Made by a program: the position numbers and the translations under genes. Below the pieces are notes generated by a model. That model made no database searches. It worked only from the letters and a program-made list of their open reading frames with translations, and had not been told where the DNA came from. A DNA stretch of 46,624 bases from Candidatus Portnoyibacteriota bacterium (GTDB lineage Bacteria > Patescibacteriota > Minisyncoccia > Portnoybacterales > GWB1-42-6). Location: positions 1 through 46,624 of the forward strand of contig JACQXN010000005.1 in NCBI GenBank assembly GCA_016208745.1, given 5' to 3'. Shown here one piece after another: positions 1 to 7,612 of this stretch; the first letter of the stretch is position 1; the number at the start of each line of letters is the position of its first letter.

Positions 1-332
1 TTAAATTTGATGTTATTCCAATCACCCTGCTGTGGAGAAGTGTTATTAGAGGTAAAAGTAATGGTTCCATTTAATGTGCCAATGGCTATTAATTCCCCAG
101 CTATAATTAAAGAGGTATTGGTGCTAAACTTTACCATTACTCCAGGTTCTACAGTTAATTTTAAACCCAGAGGTACAGTTACAGTACTTGTAACAATATA
201 GGTATTCCCTGTACTCCAAGCACCTGATACATTCCCACTTACCTCAATTACACCTGCATGTGCATGACTAATTCCTAAACTAATCATCAACCCGCTAATA
301 ACCAAAACTTTCCTAATAACCTTTTTTACCAT
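1..332 (-). CDS. Secreted protein, partial (C-terminus beyond window edge); signal peptide then beta-helix-like repeats
   Basis: Reverse-strand translation from ATG at 330-332: MVKKVIRKVLVISGLMISLGISHAHAGVIEVSGNVSGAWSTGNTYIVTSTVTVPLGLKLTVEPGVMVKFSTNTSLIIAGELIAIGTLNGTITFTSNNTSPQQGDWNNIKF; no stop before edge; 'LTVEPGVMVKF..LIIAGELIAIGT' is typical of right-handed beta-helix proteins. Confidence 0.7.
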   Translation of the reverse strand, partial: MVKKVIRKVLVISGLMISLGISHAHAGVIEVSGNVSGAWSTGNTYIVTSTVTVPLGLKLTVEPGVMVKFSTNTSLIIAGELIAIGTLNGTITFTSNNTSPQQGDWNNIKF

Positions 333-786
333 TTTTATATTCCTCCTTTTGTTTATTTATTATATTTAATTTCTTTTCATACACATACGAATAATGATCT
401 TTTATTAATTTCATGCTTTCTTTATATTTATTTAAAAAGTCCTGATAAAAATTCCCAAATGGAACAAAGCAATAAATTCTACCATTTATTTCTATTTCCA
501 TCGCTTTTTTATATTTACTTATACTTTCCTCATACCTCCTCAAATGTTGACAATAAATAGAACCTTGGATATCATATGAAGCAAGACAATTTACAATTAC
601 TTGTAATACCCACATAGGATTTTTAAAAATCATATCATTATCTTTTATATTCCTTATAAGAAAATTTTGGGGATATTTTTTTAACTCTTCTAATATTCTT
701 TTTCTATTTATAAATTTAGGTAGAAGCTTACAGAAAATCCCTTGAGGAATTAAAATATAATCCTTCGCAAGTGTTTCATCATACAT
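313..786 (-). CDS. Hypothetical protein, 157 aa
   Basis: ORF; TAATG overlap with the upstream (truncated) oxidoreductase stop. Confidence 0.45.
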   Translation of the reverse strand: MYDETLAKDYILIPQGIFCKLLPKFINRKRILEELKKYPQNFLIRNIKDNDMIFKNPMWVLQVIVNCLASYDIQGSIYCQHLRRYEESISKYKKAMEIEINGRIYCFVPFGNFYQDFLNKYKESMKLIKDHYSYVYEKKLNIINKQKEEYKNGKKGY

Positions 787-1862
787 TAAATATACAGGAC
801 GGGATATACGATCATTAGATATAATCTCCTTAATTTTAATCCTTTTAACACCGAGATAAGTTTTTTGCGCTCTTCTTTGGTTATGGAATTCAATTTTTTA
901 TCCGGGCTTATTTTAGAAAAACGCACGATCAGCCCGCTTAGTTTTCGTGGAACGAGTTCGGGCAAATAATTTTTAAAGTTTTTATTGTTTTTAAAATCTC
1001 TCTGCAGCCTTTTATCCAAAGTTAAAAAGTCTATGGCCGGCTTAAGATCGATCTCTAAAACCACTTCCCCGACGGCTAATAGCTCTCCAATTTTTTTACT
1101 TAAATCCAAAATTATCGGCCCGCTTAAGCCAAAATGGGTAAACAGCATCTCTCCAAACCGATAATCCAGTTTTTTATTATTTTGAAAAAGCGCGACGCTA
1201 ATATTTTTTAAATTCAAACCCTGAACATCCAGAACCCAATTTTCCATGGTTTCAACCGGCACCAATGCCGGCTTGGGATTTATAATTTTATGCCCCATTT
1301 TTTCCGCCCACTCATATCCGCTGCCGGTCGAACCTGTTTGCGGATAAGATTTCCCGCCCGTACATAAAATAAACCGGTGAGCGGCTATTTCCCCTCCTTT
1401 TAATTTGACGCTTTCGATTATTCTTTTTTTGACATTAAAACCGATGACTTCCTGACCCAAAATAAATTTAACTTTATTTTTATGTAAATATTTCAATAAA
1501 ACATTAAGAACGTCTTCTGCTTTATCCGAAACAGGAAAAATTCGCCCGCCCCTTTCCTCTTTTATTTTTAACCCGTTGTTTTCAAAAAATTTTATTGTTT
1601 CTTCCGGCCCAAAAACCGAAAGCGCTGATAAAAGAAACTGGCCATTTTTGCCCAATTTTTCAACGAATTTTTTATCGTTAAATTCGGCTTGTGTAATATT
1701 ACAGCGGCCGTTTCCGGTAATTAAAAGCTTTTTTCCGAAGACTTGATTTTTTTCAATCAGAACAACCCTGGCGCCAAGCTCTGCCGCCCGGCCTGCGGCC
1801 ATAATCCCGGCCGGTCCGCCGCCAATAACCGCCAGATCAAATTTTTCTTTAATTTTTTCCAT
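786..1862 (-). CDS. NAD(P)/FAD-dependent oxidoreductase, HI0933/BaiN-like flavoprotein, C-terminally truncated
   Basis: N-term FAD motif FDLAVIGGGPAGIMAAGRAAELGARVVLIEKNQVFGKKLLITGNGRCNIT; expected C-terminal GxxFAGEVLD..GGYN region missing. Confidence 0.85.
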   Translation of the reverse strand: MEKIKEKFDLAVIGGGPAGIMAAGRAAELGARVVLIEKNQVFGKKLLITGNGRCNITQAEFNDKKFVEKLGKNGQFLLSALSVFGPEETIKFFENNGLKIKEERGGRIFPVSDKAEDVLNVLLKYLHKNKVKFILGQEVIGFNVKKRIIESVKLKGGEIAAHRFILCTGGKSYPQTGSTGSGYEWAEKMGHKIINPKPALVPVETMENWVLDVQGLNLKNISVALFQNNKKLDYRFGEMLFTHFGLSGPIILDLSKKIGELLAVGEVVLEIDLKPAIDFLTLDKRLQRDFKNNKNFKNYLPELVPRKLSGLIVRFSKISPDKKLNSITKEERKKLISVLKGLKLRRLYLMIVYPVLYI

Positions 1863-1868
1863 TAGTTT

Positions 1869-1914
1869 AAAAAACGCCCCGCGCCCTACAAACTGCGGGG
1901 CGGGGGCGTTTTTT
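1869..1914 (-). terminator. GC-rich hairpin with flanking A/T tracts
   Basis: aaaaaacgccccgc...gcggggcgggggcgtttttt; downstream of csp on minus strand. Confidence 0.6.
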
Positions 1915-1926
1915 ATAATTTATCCC

Positions 1927-2124
1927 TTAGGCGCGGGACACTCCAGTCGCATTGGGTCCCTTTTCGCTTTCCCCGATTTCGAAAGTAACGGCATCGCCGA
2001 CTTTCAATTCGTCAAAAGTCACGCCCTTCAACTCATTGGAATGGAAAAAAAGATCCTTTGTTTCGCCTTCGCGAGAAATGAATCCAAATCCCTTATCCGT
2101 CAATGTTTTGATAGTTCCAGTCAT
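1927..2124 (-). CDS. Cold-shock domain protein (CspA family)
   Basis: MTGTIKTLTDKGFGFISREGETKDLFFHSNELKGVTFDELKVGDAVTFEIGESEKGPNATGV; the ORF extension to 2214 looks like leader. Confidence 0.9.
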   Translation of the reverse strand: MTGTIKTLTDKGFGFISREGETKDLFFHSNELKGVTFDELKVGDAVTFEIGESEKGPNATGVSRA

Positions 2125-2295
2125 TTTTTTATTCTTGATTATGGTAGAAACTCGACTACGTCTCTTGCTCTTTATAAGCATAACTATTATACATCCAATT
2201 AAACCCAAAGTCAATCTTTTTTAGCACGGGGTAGCAAACAGCGTTAAAACCTACTTTAAATTAGCGCAGAATTGCATTTATATACCAGATTTAAA

Positions 2296-2336
2296 ATAAA
2301 AAAGGCCGTGAATTTCGTCGTTAACGACCACGGCCT
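2296..2336 (-). terminator. Rho-independent terminator
   Basis: ggccgtg...cacggcc stem followed (minus strand) by TTTTTTATTTT. Confidence 0.75.
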
Positions 2337-2356
2337 CATAACCTTTTTATTTCTCC

Positions 2357-2659
2357 TCATCTCTTTTTATAGATAATTACGATCGTTGTATTGATGCCCT
2401 CGTCCCTAAAAGCCTTGTCAGCTTGAACCGTTGCTACGCTTGCGCTAAGAACAGTGGCTTTATTATTTGAAAGCCAGTCCGATATCTCCTTTTCGACTTC
2501 AGCTACTTTTTTTTCATATTCATTGGAACCCGAAGGATCGAAGCTGAAAAAGTTAAAAATCTTTACTCCATCGCCACCCGCGTCTTGAGCTACAGCCAAA
2601 GTCGGCACAAAAAATACCGGCATTAACAAAAAAGGTCCTAACAATAATACTTTTTTCAT
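2357..2659 (-). CDS. Secreted hypothetical protein, 100 aa
   Basis: Signal peptide MKKVLLLGPFLLMPVFFVPTLAVAQ. Confidence 0.65.
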   Translation of the reverse strand: MKKVLLLGPFLLMPVFFVPTLAVAQDAGGDGVKIFNFFSFDPSGSNEYEKKVAEVEKEISDWLSNNKATVLSASVATVQADKAFRDEGINTTIVIIYKKR

Positions 2660-2692
2660 TTTCTCACCCTCCGCAAAATTTTTTTAGAACTA

Positions 2693-2722
2693 AAAACAGC
2701 ATAGCGTAAACTATGCTGTTTT
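2693..2722 (-). terminator. Rho-independent terminator
   Basis: acagcatag cgtaaa ctatgctgt stem with T tail. Confidence 0.7.
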
Positions 2723-2842
2723 GTCAAATCTACACACGAGCGTAAGGGAAGTTCGAATTTTCTATCAAAATAATCTTATAACCGAAAGATAAAGACATCT
2801 GAAGTAATCATATAAAAAGTCCCGCTTTTGACGGGGCTTCTA

Positions 2843-3184
2843 TTATTCTATCTCAACTCCGAGTTTTGCTTTTATTACTTTTTCAACCTGCGTCATCTTA
2901 TACTTCATAATCTTGAATTCTTCCCGAAAGTCTTCTTGGGCCTTAACATAACCGTCGATCAAACCCCATGTCTGATCAATCTTCTTTTCAAGAATATCAA
3001 AACGTTTATCATGCTCGGTGAGCTTAGACCCTAATAATATAAACCGGGTATCGACATGTTCAAATTTCTTATCAATATTATCGAATTTCTTATCAATATG
3101 TTCGAATTTTTTATCAACCGCGTCAAAACCCCTTTTCACCATTCCCGCCAAACTATTAAATTCTTTTTTAGTTTCCCTATCCAT
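2843..3184 (-). CDS. Coiled-coil hypothetical protein (DKKFEHIDKKFDNIDKKFEHVD repeats)
   Basis: ORF with heptad repeats; hairpin gtcccgcttttgacggggc just downstream. Confidence 0.7.
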   Translation of the reverse strand: MDRETKKEFNSLAGMVKRGFDAVDKKFEHIDKKFDNIDKKFEHVDTRFILLGSKLTEHDKRFDILEKKIDQTWGLIDGYVKAQEDFREEFKIMKYKMTQVEKVIKAKLGVEIE

Positions 3185-3420
3185 ATTAGTACAATTATAT
3201 TAGCACTTACATAATATCGCTGATCCGTGAATTGTCAATCAACGCTAATTATTCTTAATTTATCTCACTTCTGATAACTTATCCACAACAAGACGGAAAA
3301 AGTTACCTTTTTGGGCAAATTTGCACACCAGCGCAGAGGAAGTTCGAATTTTCTATATTTAGGAAAGGGTTAAAAGAATGCTTGAGGTAATTGGAAGAAC
3401 ATCCAGGCGCTGGCGATAAA

Positions 3421-3963
3421 TTAATGGGTTGACCCTATCTTTTTCCACTCTTCGTATATCCTTGAAAGAGTACTAATTCTAGACGTCCATTTCTCCGGAT
3501 TGCTCTTTAGCTCTTCTATGATTTCATCAATCGACATCCATTTTATCTCGACCACCTCACCATCGCTAAAATTGACAGAATCGCCTTCGCGCCATTTATA
3601 ATAAAAGACATTATTGAATTCTCTATTTATTCCTCCGTTCCATTTATAAGAAGAACCTCTTATCAAGTCGCCTATCGCGACTTTAATACCGGTTTCTTCT
3701 TCTAGCTCTTTCACAGCTGTGTCCTCAATTGTTTCCCCTGCCAAAACATGCCCGCCAAAACGCGTATCCCAACAATCCGGACGCAAATCTTTAAAAGGAG
3801 CGCGCAAGTGAACTAAAAGCTCGTCTTTGTTATTAAATACATAAATATGGACAGAGTTATGCCAATCGCCCTCTTTATGCACCAAAGAACGCTCCTTTTT
3901 TATTCCAAGAGGAACGCCGTTTTCGTCTAGGATATCGAAGAGTTCCGGGGTTTTGTCATTCAT
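3421..3963 (-). CDS. NUDIX hydrolase
   Basis: GGHVLAGETIEDTAVKELEEETGI = Nudix box GX5EX7REUXEEXGU-like. Confidence 0.88.
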   Translation of the reverse strand: MNDKTPELFDILDENGVPLGIKKERSLVHKEGDWHNSVHIYVFNNKDELLVHLRAPFKDLRPDCWDTRFGGHVLAGETIEDTAVKELEEETGIKVAIGDLIRGSSYKWNGGINREFNNVFYYKWREGDSVNFSDGEVVEIKWMSIDEIIEELKSNPEKWTSRISTLSRIYEEWKKIGSTH

Positions 3964-4049
3964 AGTATAGCAAGAGATACTGGTCTTGAGAATCCATAAT
4001 CCTTGCTGGGTCTGGATGACGAAAAAATATCATACATACGGAAATAAAA

Positions 4050-4760
4050 TTAAATTTCTCCTTGTTTAACCTTGTCTCTTATAAAAGCGTTAAGTGATGA
4101 AAAATTATTTAATTCCGATTTTAATTTTTCAGAATTACCTACATATTTTTCTAAGAAAATATTTACCCTGTCTTTTAGCTCAAACGGTAAGGGTTTATCA
4201 TCTCCCTCGGGAATATTTTGAGCTAATGTCGCCTCTCCATAAATTGGATAGGCTTTTTGCAATTCCAATACCCTTTCTCCTTCCGATAGACCACGCTCAT
4301 TTAAAGAGATAAGTAGTGCCGTCTGATAAAAAAGATCTACTTGCTCCTGCATTTTTCTTTCAACATCATATAGATTCCACCATTTTTTTATATCGTCATT
4401 CCTAACACCTTCTTGTTTTTTATAATCTAATTTTCTCCTAAATATTTGGGCTGCCTTTTCAAACCGATCTTCTTTGGCTTTTGATTCTCCTAAAATTATA
4501 TCACCAAAATTATGCGGCAAATAATAAGTTCCGTATTTTTTAGATTCTTCAATAGCCCTATCAAGTAATTGACCAGCCGTAACACTAGGACTTGGAATGC
4601 CAGTATTTGTAAAAAATTCTATATAATAATTTAGGAGTGATTGCTCTGTGTCGTTATATTTTGAAAAAAATCCCATATATTTTTTTAAAATAAGATAGGC
4701 TCTCGGGTCGTTTGAACCTGCCCCCTGATGGCACTTACTATAGCTCTTATAATTTCTCAT
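4050..4760 (-). CDS. Hypothetical protein, 236 aa
   Basis: Long ORF overlapping start of / following the transglutaminase-like gene. Confidence 0.6.
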   Translation of the reverse strand: MRNYKSYSKCHQGAGSNDPRAYLILKKYMGFFSKYNDTEQSLLNYYIEFFTNTGIPSPSVTAGQLLDRAIEESKKYGTYYLPHNFGDIILGESKAKEDRFEKAAQIFRRKLDYKKQEGVRNDDIKKWWNLYDVERKMQEQVDLFYQTALLISLNERGLSEGERVLELQKAYPIYGEATLAQNIPEGDDKPLPFELKDRVNIFLEKYVGNSEKLKSELNNFSSLNAFIRDKVKQGEI

Positions 4761-5373
4761 GTGCCTCCCTAACTTTTAAACAATACTTTTTAAGATCCTT
4801 AAAATCCTTTATCCCTAGCTCCCAAGAATCCAATCCCTTCCAACATATAGTAAATCTTTTTCCAGCAGGCCAAGCGTAATCTAAATTAATAGTTCCGACA
4901 GTCGGATCTGTGATTCTCCATTGTCTATCTATATATAGATCTACGAAAACATGCCCACTAATGATTTCTCCTTGTGATTTCAACCATTCAGTATCAAGCG
5001 CTTCTACAATCTTCGCAGGAATGCCATTGGCGCGCATTAGAGAAGCAAACACTACTGCCCTATCGCCACAACCTGAAGCTTTTTTACTTTTTATAACCTG
5101 TGCCGCGGTCCTCTTACGTAAATTATCTCTGCGCCAAGGCCAAGATTGAATATGTTTTAGATTCGCTTTTATCCAGCGAAAGGTATTAAAGGCAGTTTCA
5201 TAATCATTTCTTCCGAGCAATCGCTTGGCAATTTTTTTGATTTTCGGCGTGATTTTTGTCTGCTCCCCAGATTGCAAAAAATGCTTCGGACTTATAGTTT
5301 TAGTCATATCTTTATCCACTGTTATCCTAGAGTTTACTGGAAACAAAAAGTGAAGAATTGCGCGAAGAGGCAA
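4747..5373 (-). CDS. Transglutaminase-like superfamily protein
   Basis: GCGDRAVVFASLMRANGIPAKIVEAL...SGHVFVDLYIDRQWRITDPT: Cys/His/Asp triad pattern. Confidence 0.75.
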   Translation of the reverse strand: MPLRAILHFLFPVNSRITVDKDMTKTISPKHFLQSGEQTKITPKIKKIAKRLLGRNDYETAFNTFRWIKANLKHIQSWPWRRDNLRKRTAAQVIKSKKASGCGDRAVVFASLMRANGIPAKIVEALDTEWLKSQGEIISGHVFVDLYIDRQWRITDPTVGTINLDYAWPAGKRFTICWKGLDSWELGIKDFKDLKKYCLKVREAHEKL

Positions 5374-5439
5374 ATTTCACCCCGAAAAAAGATGAGCACG
5401 GGCTGAGGGTATCCTACGCTAAAGCTTCGGAATACCTAA

Positions 5440-5715
5440 TTATAGACCAGTCTTATCATTCTTCAATGCTACGGAATTAAGTAGCCTTTTATACGCAAGT
5501 GCTTTACCGGAACCTGATTTTATATATCGCTCAAAATCTTTGGCCAATTTTTTCGTTTGGAATGCCGCGTAGAATACCAGCGTCCATGGCCTAAACGGTG
5601 CTGTGGCTTTTGAAAACCCGTTATTATGCTCCCCAAGTCTCTTTCTTAAATCTTCCGTGTAGCCGTAATAAAAGTTCTTAGATTTTAAGCTATATAAGAT
5701 GTAAACATAGAACAT
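5440..5715 (-). CDS. GIY-YIG nuclease superfamily protein
   Basis: MFYVYILYSLKSKNFYYGYTEDLRKRLGEHNNG...PFRPWTLVFYAAFQTKKLAKDFERYIKSGSGKAL; start set internal because upstream ORF part overlaps a tRNA. Confidence 0.88.
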   Translation of the reverse strand: MFYVYILYSLKSKNFYYGYTEDLRKRLGEHNNGFSKATAPFRPWTLVFYAAFQTKKLAKDFERYIKSGSGKALAYKRLLNSVALKNDKTGL

Positions 5716-5757
5716 TTTTGTGGGCCAAAGCCATTCCGTAGCCTTGGCGAAGGATGG

Positions 5758-5828
5758 CACGGGATGAGGGAATCGAACCCCCGCCTACTCTTTTGGAGAG
5801 AGTCATACTGCCACTATACTAATCCCGC
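5758..5828 (-). tRNA. tRNA-Trp (CCA anticodon), G73 with CCA tail encoded (5755-5757)
   Basis: GCGGGATTAGTATAGTGGCAGTATGACTCTCTCCAAAAGAGTAGGCGGGGGTTCGATTCCCTCATCCCGTG: acceptor stem, anticodon stem ACTCT/AGAGT, loop CTCCAAA, T-arm GGTTCGATTCC. Confidence 0.88.
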
Positions 5829-5837
5829 ATTTTTTAA

Positions 5838-6512
5838 TTATGCGCTAAATTTTTCTAAAAATGCCTTTCCCAAACCCAGCAATTCGCGTGCAACCGTGGC
5901 GTCATAATATTTGATATTTACACAGCCAGCGTATCCTGATTTTATATTTTTGCCCGCATTTGGCTTTATATAAGGTTTTATAAATTGAGAGCTCGGAATT
6001 TTTGCGACATCCGACCAAAACTTTATCTGCTCTTTCACTAAATGATATTTATGTATATGCAAGGAAACTCTAAACTTTGATTCGACTAACTGGAATGATC
6101 GTCTTAGTAAATTAAGAAATGCTCGAATCAATTTTGGATCAGAATTTGTGAATTGAACTTCCCCATCGTGACTTTTGCCACCCTCGCAGTAGTACATAAG
6201 GGCGCACATAATTTTAAGAATACCTTTATCGCATAATATCTGATTTCTATCATCTATTAGGTCTACGCCAGCCATAAAGCAGGCAAGACGACTAGCGTCA
6301 GTTTTTTCCTTTCTGTTTTTAGCCGAGATAAGCTGCCCCGATGTTAACCGCTTAGATAATCGGGCTGAAGCCTTATCCGAAAGAATAAAGTCGCGGAGCC
6401 AAAGAGAAGCAGTGCTCTTGGAAATCTTTAGCTTTCCGCTAATTTCATTCAGCGATAATCCCCTTCTTCTTAAGGCTTGGGCCTTTAAAAATTGCTTTTT
6501 TAATCGCGGCAT
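5838..6512 (-). CDS. HTH-containing hypothetical protein, possibly LAGLIDADG-like
   Basis: LRRRGLSLNEISGKLKISKSTASLWLRDF (HTH); ALMYYCEGGKSHDGEVQFTNSDPKLIRAFLNLLRRSF resembles LAGLIDADG-like domains. Confidence 0.6.
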   Translation of the reverse strand: MPRLKKQFLKAQALRRRGLSLNEISGKLKISKSTASLWLRDFILSDKASARLSKRLTSGQLISAKNRKEKTDASRLACFMAGVDLIDDRNQILCDKGILKIMCALMYYCEGGKSHDGEVQFTNSDPKLIRAFLNLLRRSFQLVESKFRVSLHIHKYHLVKEQIKFWSDVAKIPSSQFIKPYIKPNAGKNIKSGYAGCVNIKYYDATVARELLGLGKAFLEKFSA

Positions 6513-6598
6513 ATTGAACTGCTTTTATGGATTACTTAACCCCTATAATCAGTTTATCATTCTAGTGTCTTGCAGCAAGTCCAATATCCACACAAAAG

Positions 6599-6646
6599 CT
6601 ATTTTTTCGATTCCTTATGTGGCGTGTGTTTCTTGCACCATTTGCC
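6599..6646 (-). pseudogene. 3' fragment of a second bL33 (rpmG) gene
   Basis: Minus-strand GKWCKKHTPHKESKK* parallels intact rpmG end CRWCRKHTPHKESKK* located 95 bp away; upstream side broken at a cccttcgacttcgctcagg repeat. Confidence 0.7.
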
Positions 6647-6694
6647 CTTCGACTTCGCTCAGGATAAAACTTCCTTAATATTCTGCTGTTTTGT

Positions 6695-6853
6695 TTATTT
6701 TTTAGATTCTTTATGCGGTGTATGCTTGCGGCACCAACGACAGAATTTTTTTACTTCAATTTTGCGCTCAACTTTGCGCTTGTTTTTGCTTGACCAATAA
6801 TTAGTCCTCTTGCAAACTGTGCACTGCATTTTGATTAAATTTGGTTGCGGCAT
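6695..6853 (-). CDS. rpmG: 50S ribosomal protein bL33 (52 aa; below the ORF-track cutoff)
   Basis: MPQPNLIKMQCTVCKRTNYWSSKNKRKVERKIEVKKFCRWCRKHTPHKESKK*; CxxC...CxxC zinc motif and L33 pattern. Confidence 0.92.
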   Translation of the reverse strand: MPQPNLIKMQCTVCKRTNYWSSKNKRKVERKIEVKKFCRWCRKHTPHKESKK

Positions 6854-7031
6854 GTTCACTATCGCTCAAGTTAAAAGTTAAAAATGAAAAGTTCAAATTT
6901 TTCTTTTTTAATTTTAAGATGTCGTTTTTATATTTTTTTGCTAAAGGCGAATCAGCCTCGGGCTGAAATTTTTACTTTTTAATTCCTCTTGAGCCGTTGG
7001 TCCCGCATCTTGCGGGACGACCCGTCTCTTG

Positions 7032-7301
7032 AGCCGTTGTCCGGAATCGAACCGGAGACCTACTCCTTCATTTTGTACCTCTTTTTATATAATACTTATA
7101 AGAGGATTAGACTGTATATTTGGCGTGTCTCAAATGAGATTTAGCCACCCTTGTCAGTCGTTCGTCCGCCTAAGGCGGAACGGTCTTAACCTAGTATAGG
7201 CCTTTAACCGTTATTCGGGATTCGCAATTAAATTTCTCTAATTGTGGGCATAGCCTCTGCGGCTTACCATGGAGTTGCTCTACCGACTGAGCTACAACGG
7301 C
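7032..7301 (-). tRNA. tRNA-Thr (GGT) interrupted by a group I intron; exons 7266-7301 (36 nt) and 7032-7068 (37 nt)
   Basis: Spliced: GCCGTTGTAGCTCAGTCGGTAGAGCAACTCCATGGT|AAGGAGTAGGTCTCCGGTTCGATTCCGGACAACGGCT gives a perfect 73-nt cloverleaf. Confidence 0.95.
7069..7265 (-). ncRNA. Group I intron (197 nt, no ORF) between tRNA positions 36 and 37
   Basis: P1 CAUGGU/GCUAUG with U.G at 5' splice site; P2 CAATTA/TAATTG; P4 ACGGT/ACCGT; P5 CCTA/TAGG; P6 TCCGCC/GGCGGA; P7 GACTG/CAGTC; P8 TGGC/GCCA; P9 CCTCTT/AAGAGG; terminal omega-G. Confidence 0.93.
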
Positions 7302-7346
7302 AAAAAATAACTTTGAACTTTTAACCTTAAACTTATACCTATCGTG

Positions 7347-7430
7347 TGGGCAGGGAGGGATTCGAACCCCCGTAGGCTAGAAGCCAGCAGTTTTACAGAC
7401 TGCCCCGGTTAGCCGCTTCGGTACCTGCCC
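7347..7430 (-). tRNA. tRNA-Tyr (GTA), long variable arm
   Basis: GGGCAGGTACCGAAGCGGCTAACCGGGGCAGTCTGTAAAACTGCTGGCTTCTAGCCTACGGGGGTTCGAATCCCTCCCTGCCCA; anticodon loop CTGTAAA. Confidence 0.92.
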
Positions 7431-7462
7431 GTATCCAAAAATTCGAAATCTAAGTTTTTTGG

Positions 7463-7535
7463 AGCCATCCCGCGGAATCGAACCGCGAACCTACTGTTTA
7501 CAAAACAGTTGCTCTGCCGATTGAGCTAGGATGGC
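7463..7535 (-). tRNA. tRNA-Thr (TGT), T73 with CCA tail encoded (7460-7462)
   Basis: GCCATCCTAGCTCAATCGGCAGAGCAACTGTTTTGTAAACAGTAGGTTCGCGGTTCGATTCCGCGGGATGGCT; loop TTTGTAA. Confidence 0.93.
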
Positions 7536-7612
7536 TGATGGAACTCCTTATAATTTAAAACGATAGCCGGCGGCTATCGTAGAACCTCCGACTTAAAACA
7601 TATTTTAAGTCT

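Noticed and set aside
7-201. 64-aa plus-strand ORF at the window edge
   Set aside because: Antisense to a much better minus-strand reading frame with signal peptide and beta-helix-like repeats running off the edge.
3065-3120. Tandem ttcttatcaatat repeats as a possible iteron
   Set aside because: They encode the DKKFEHI/DKKFDNI heptads of the coiled-coil protein and are explained by coding repetition.
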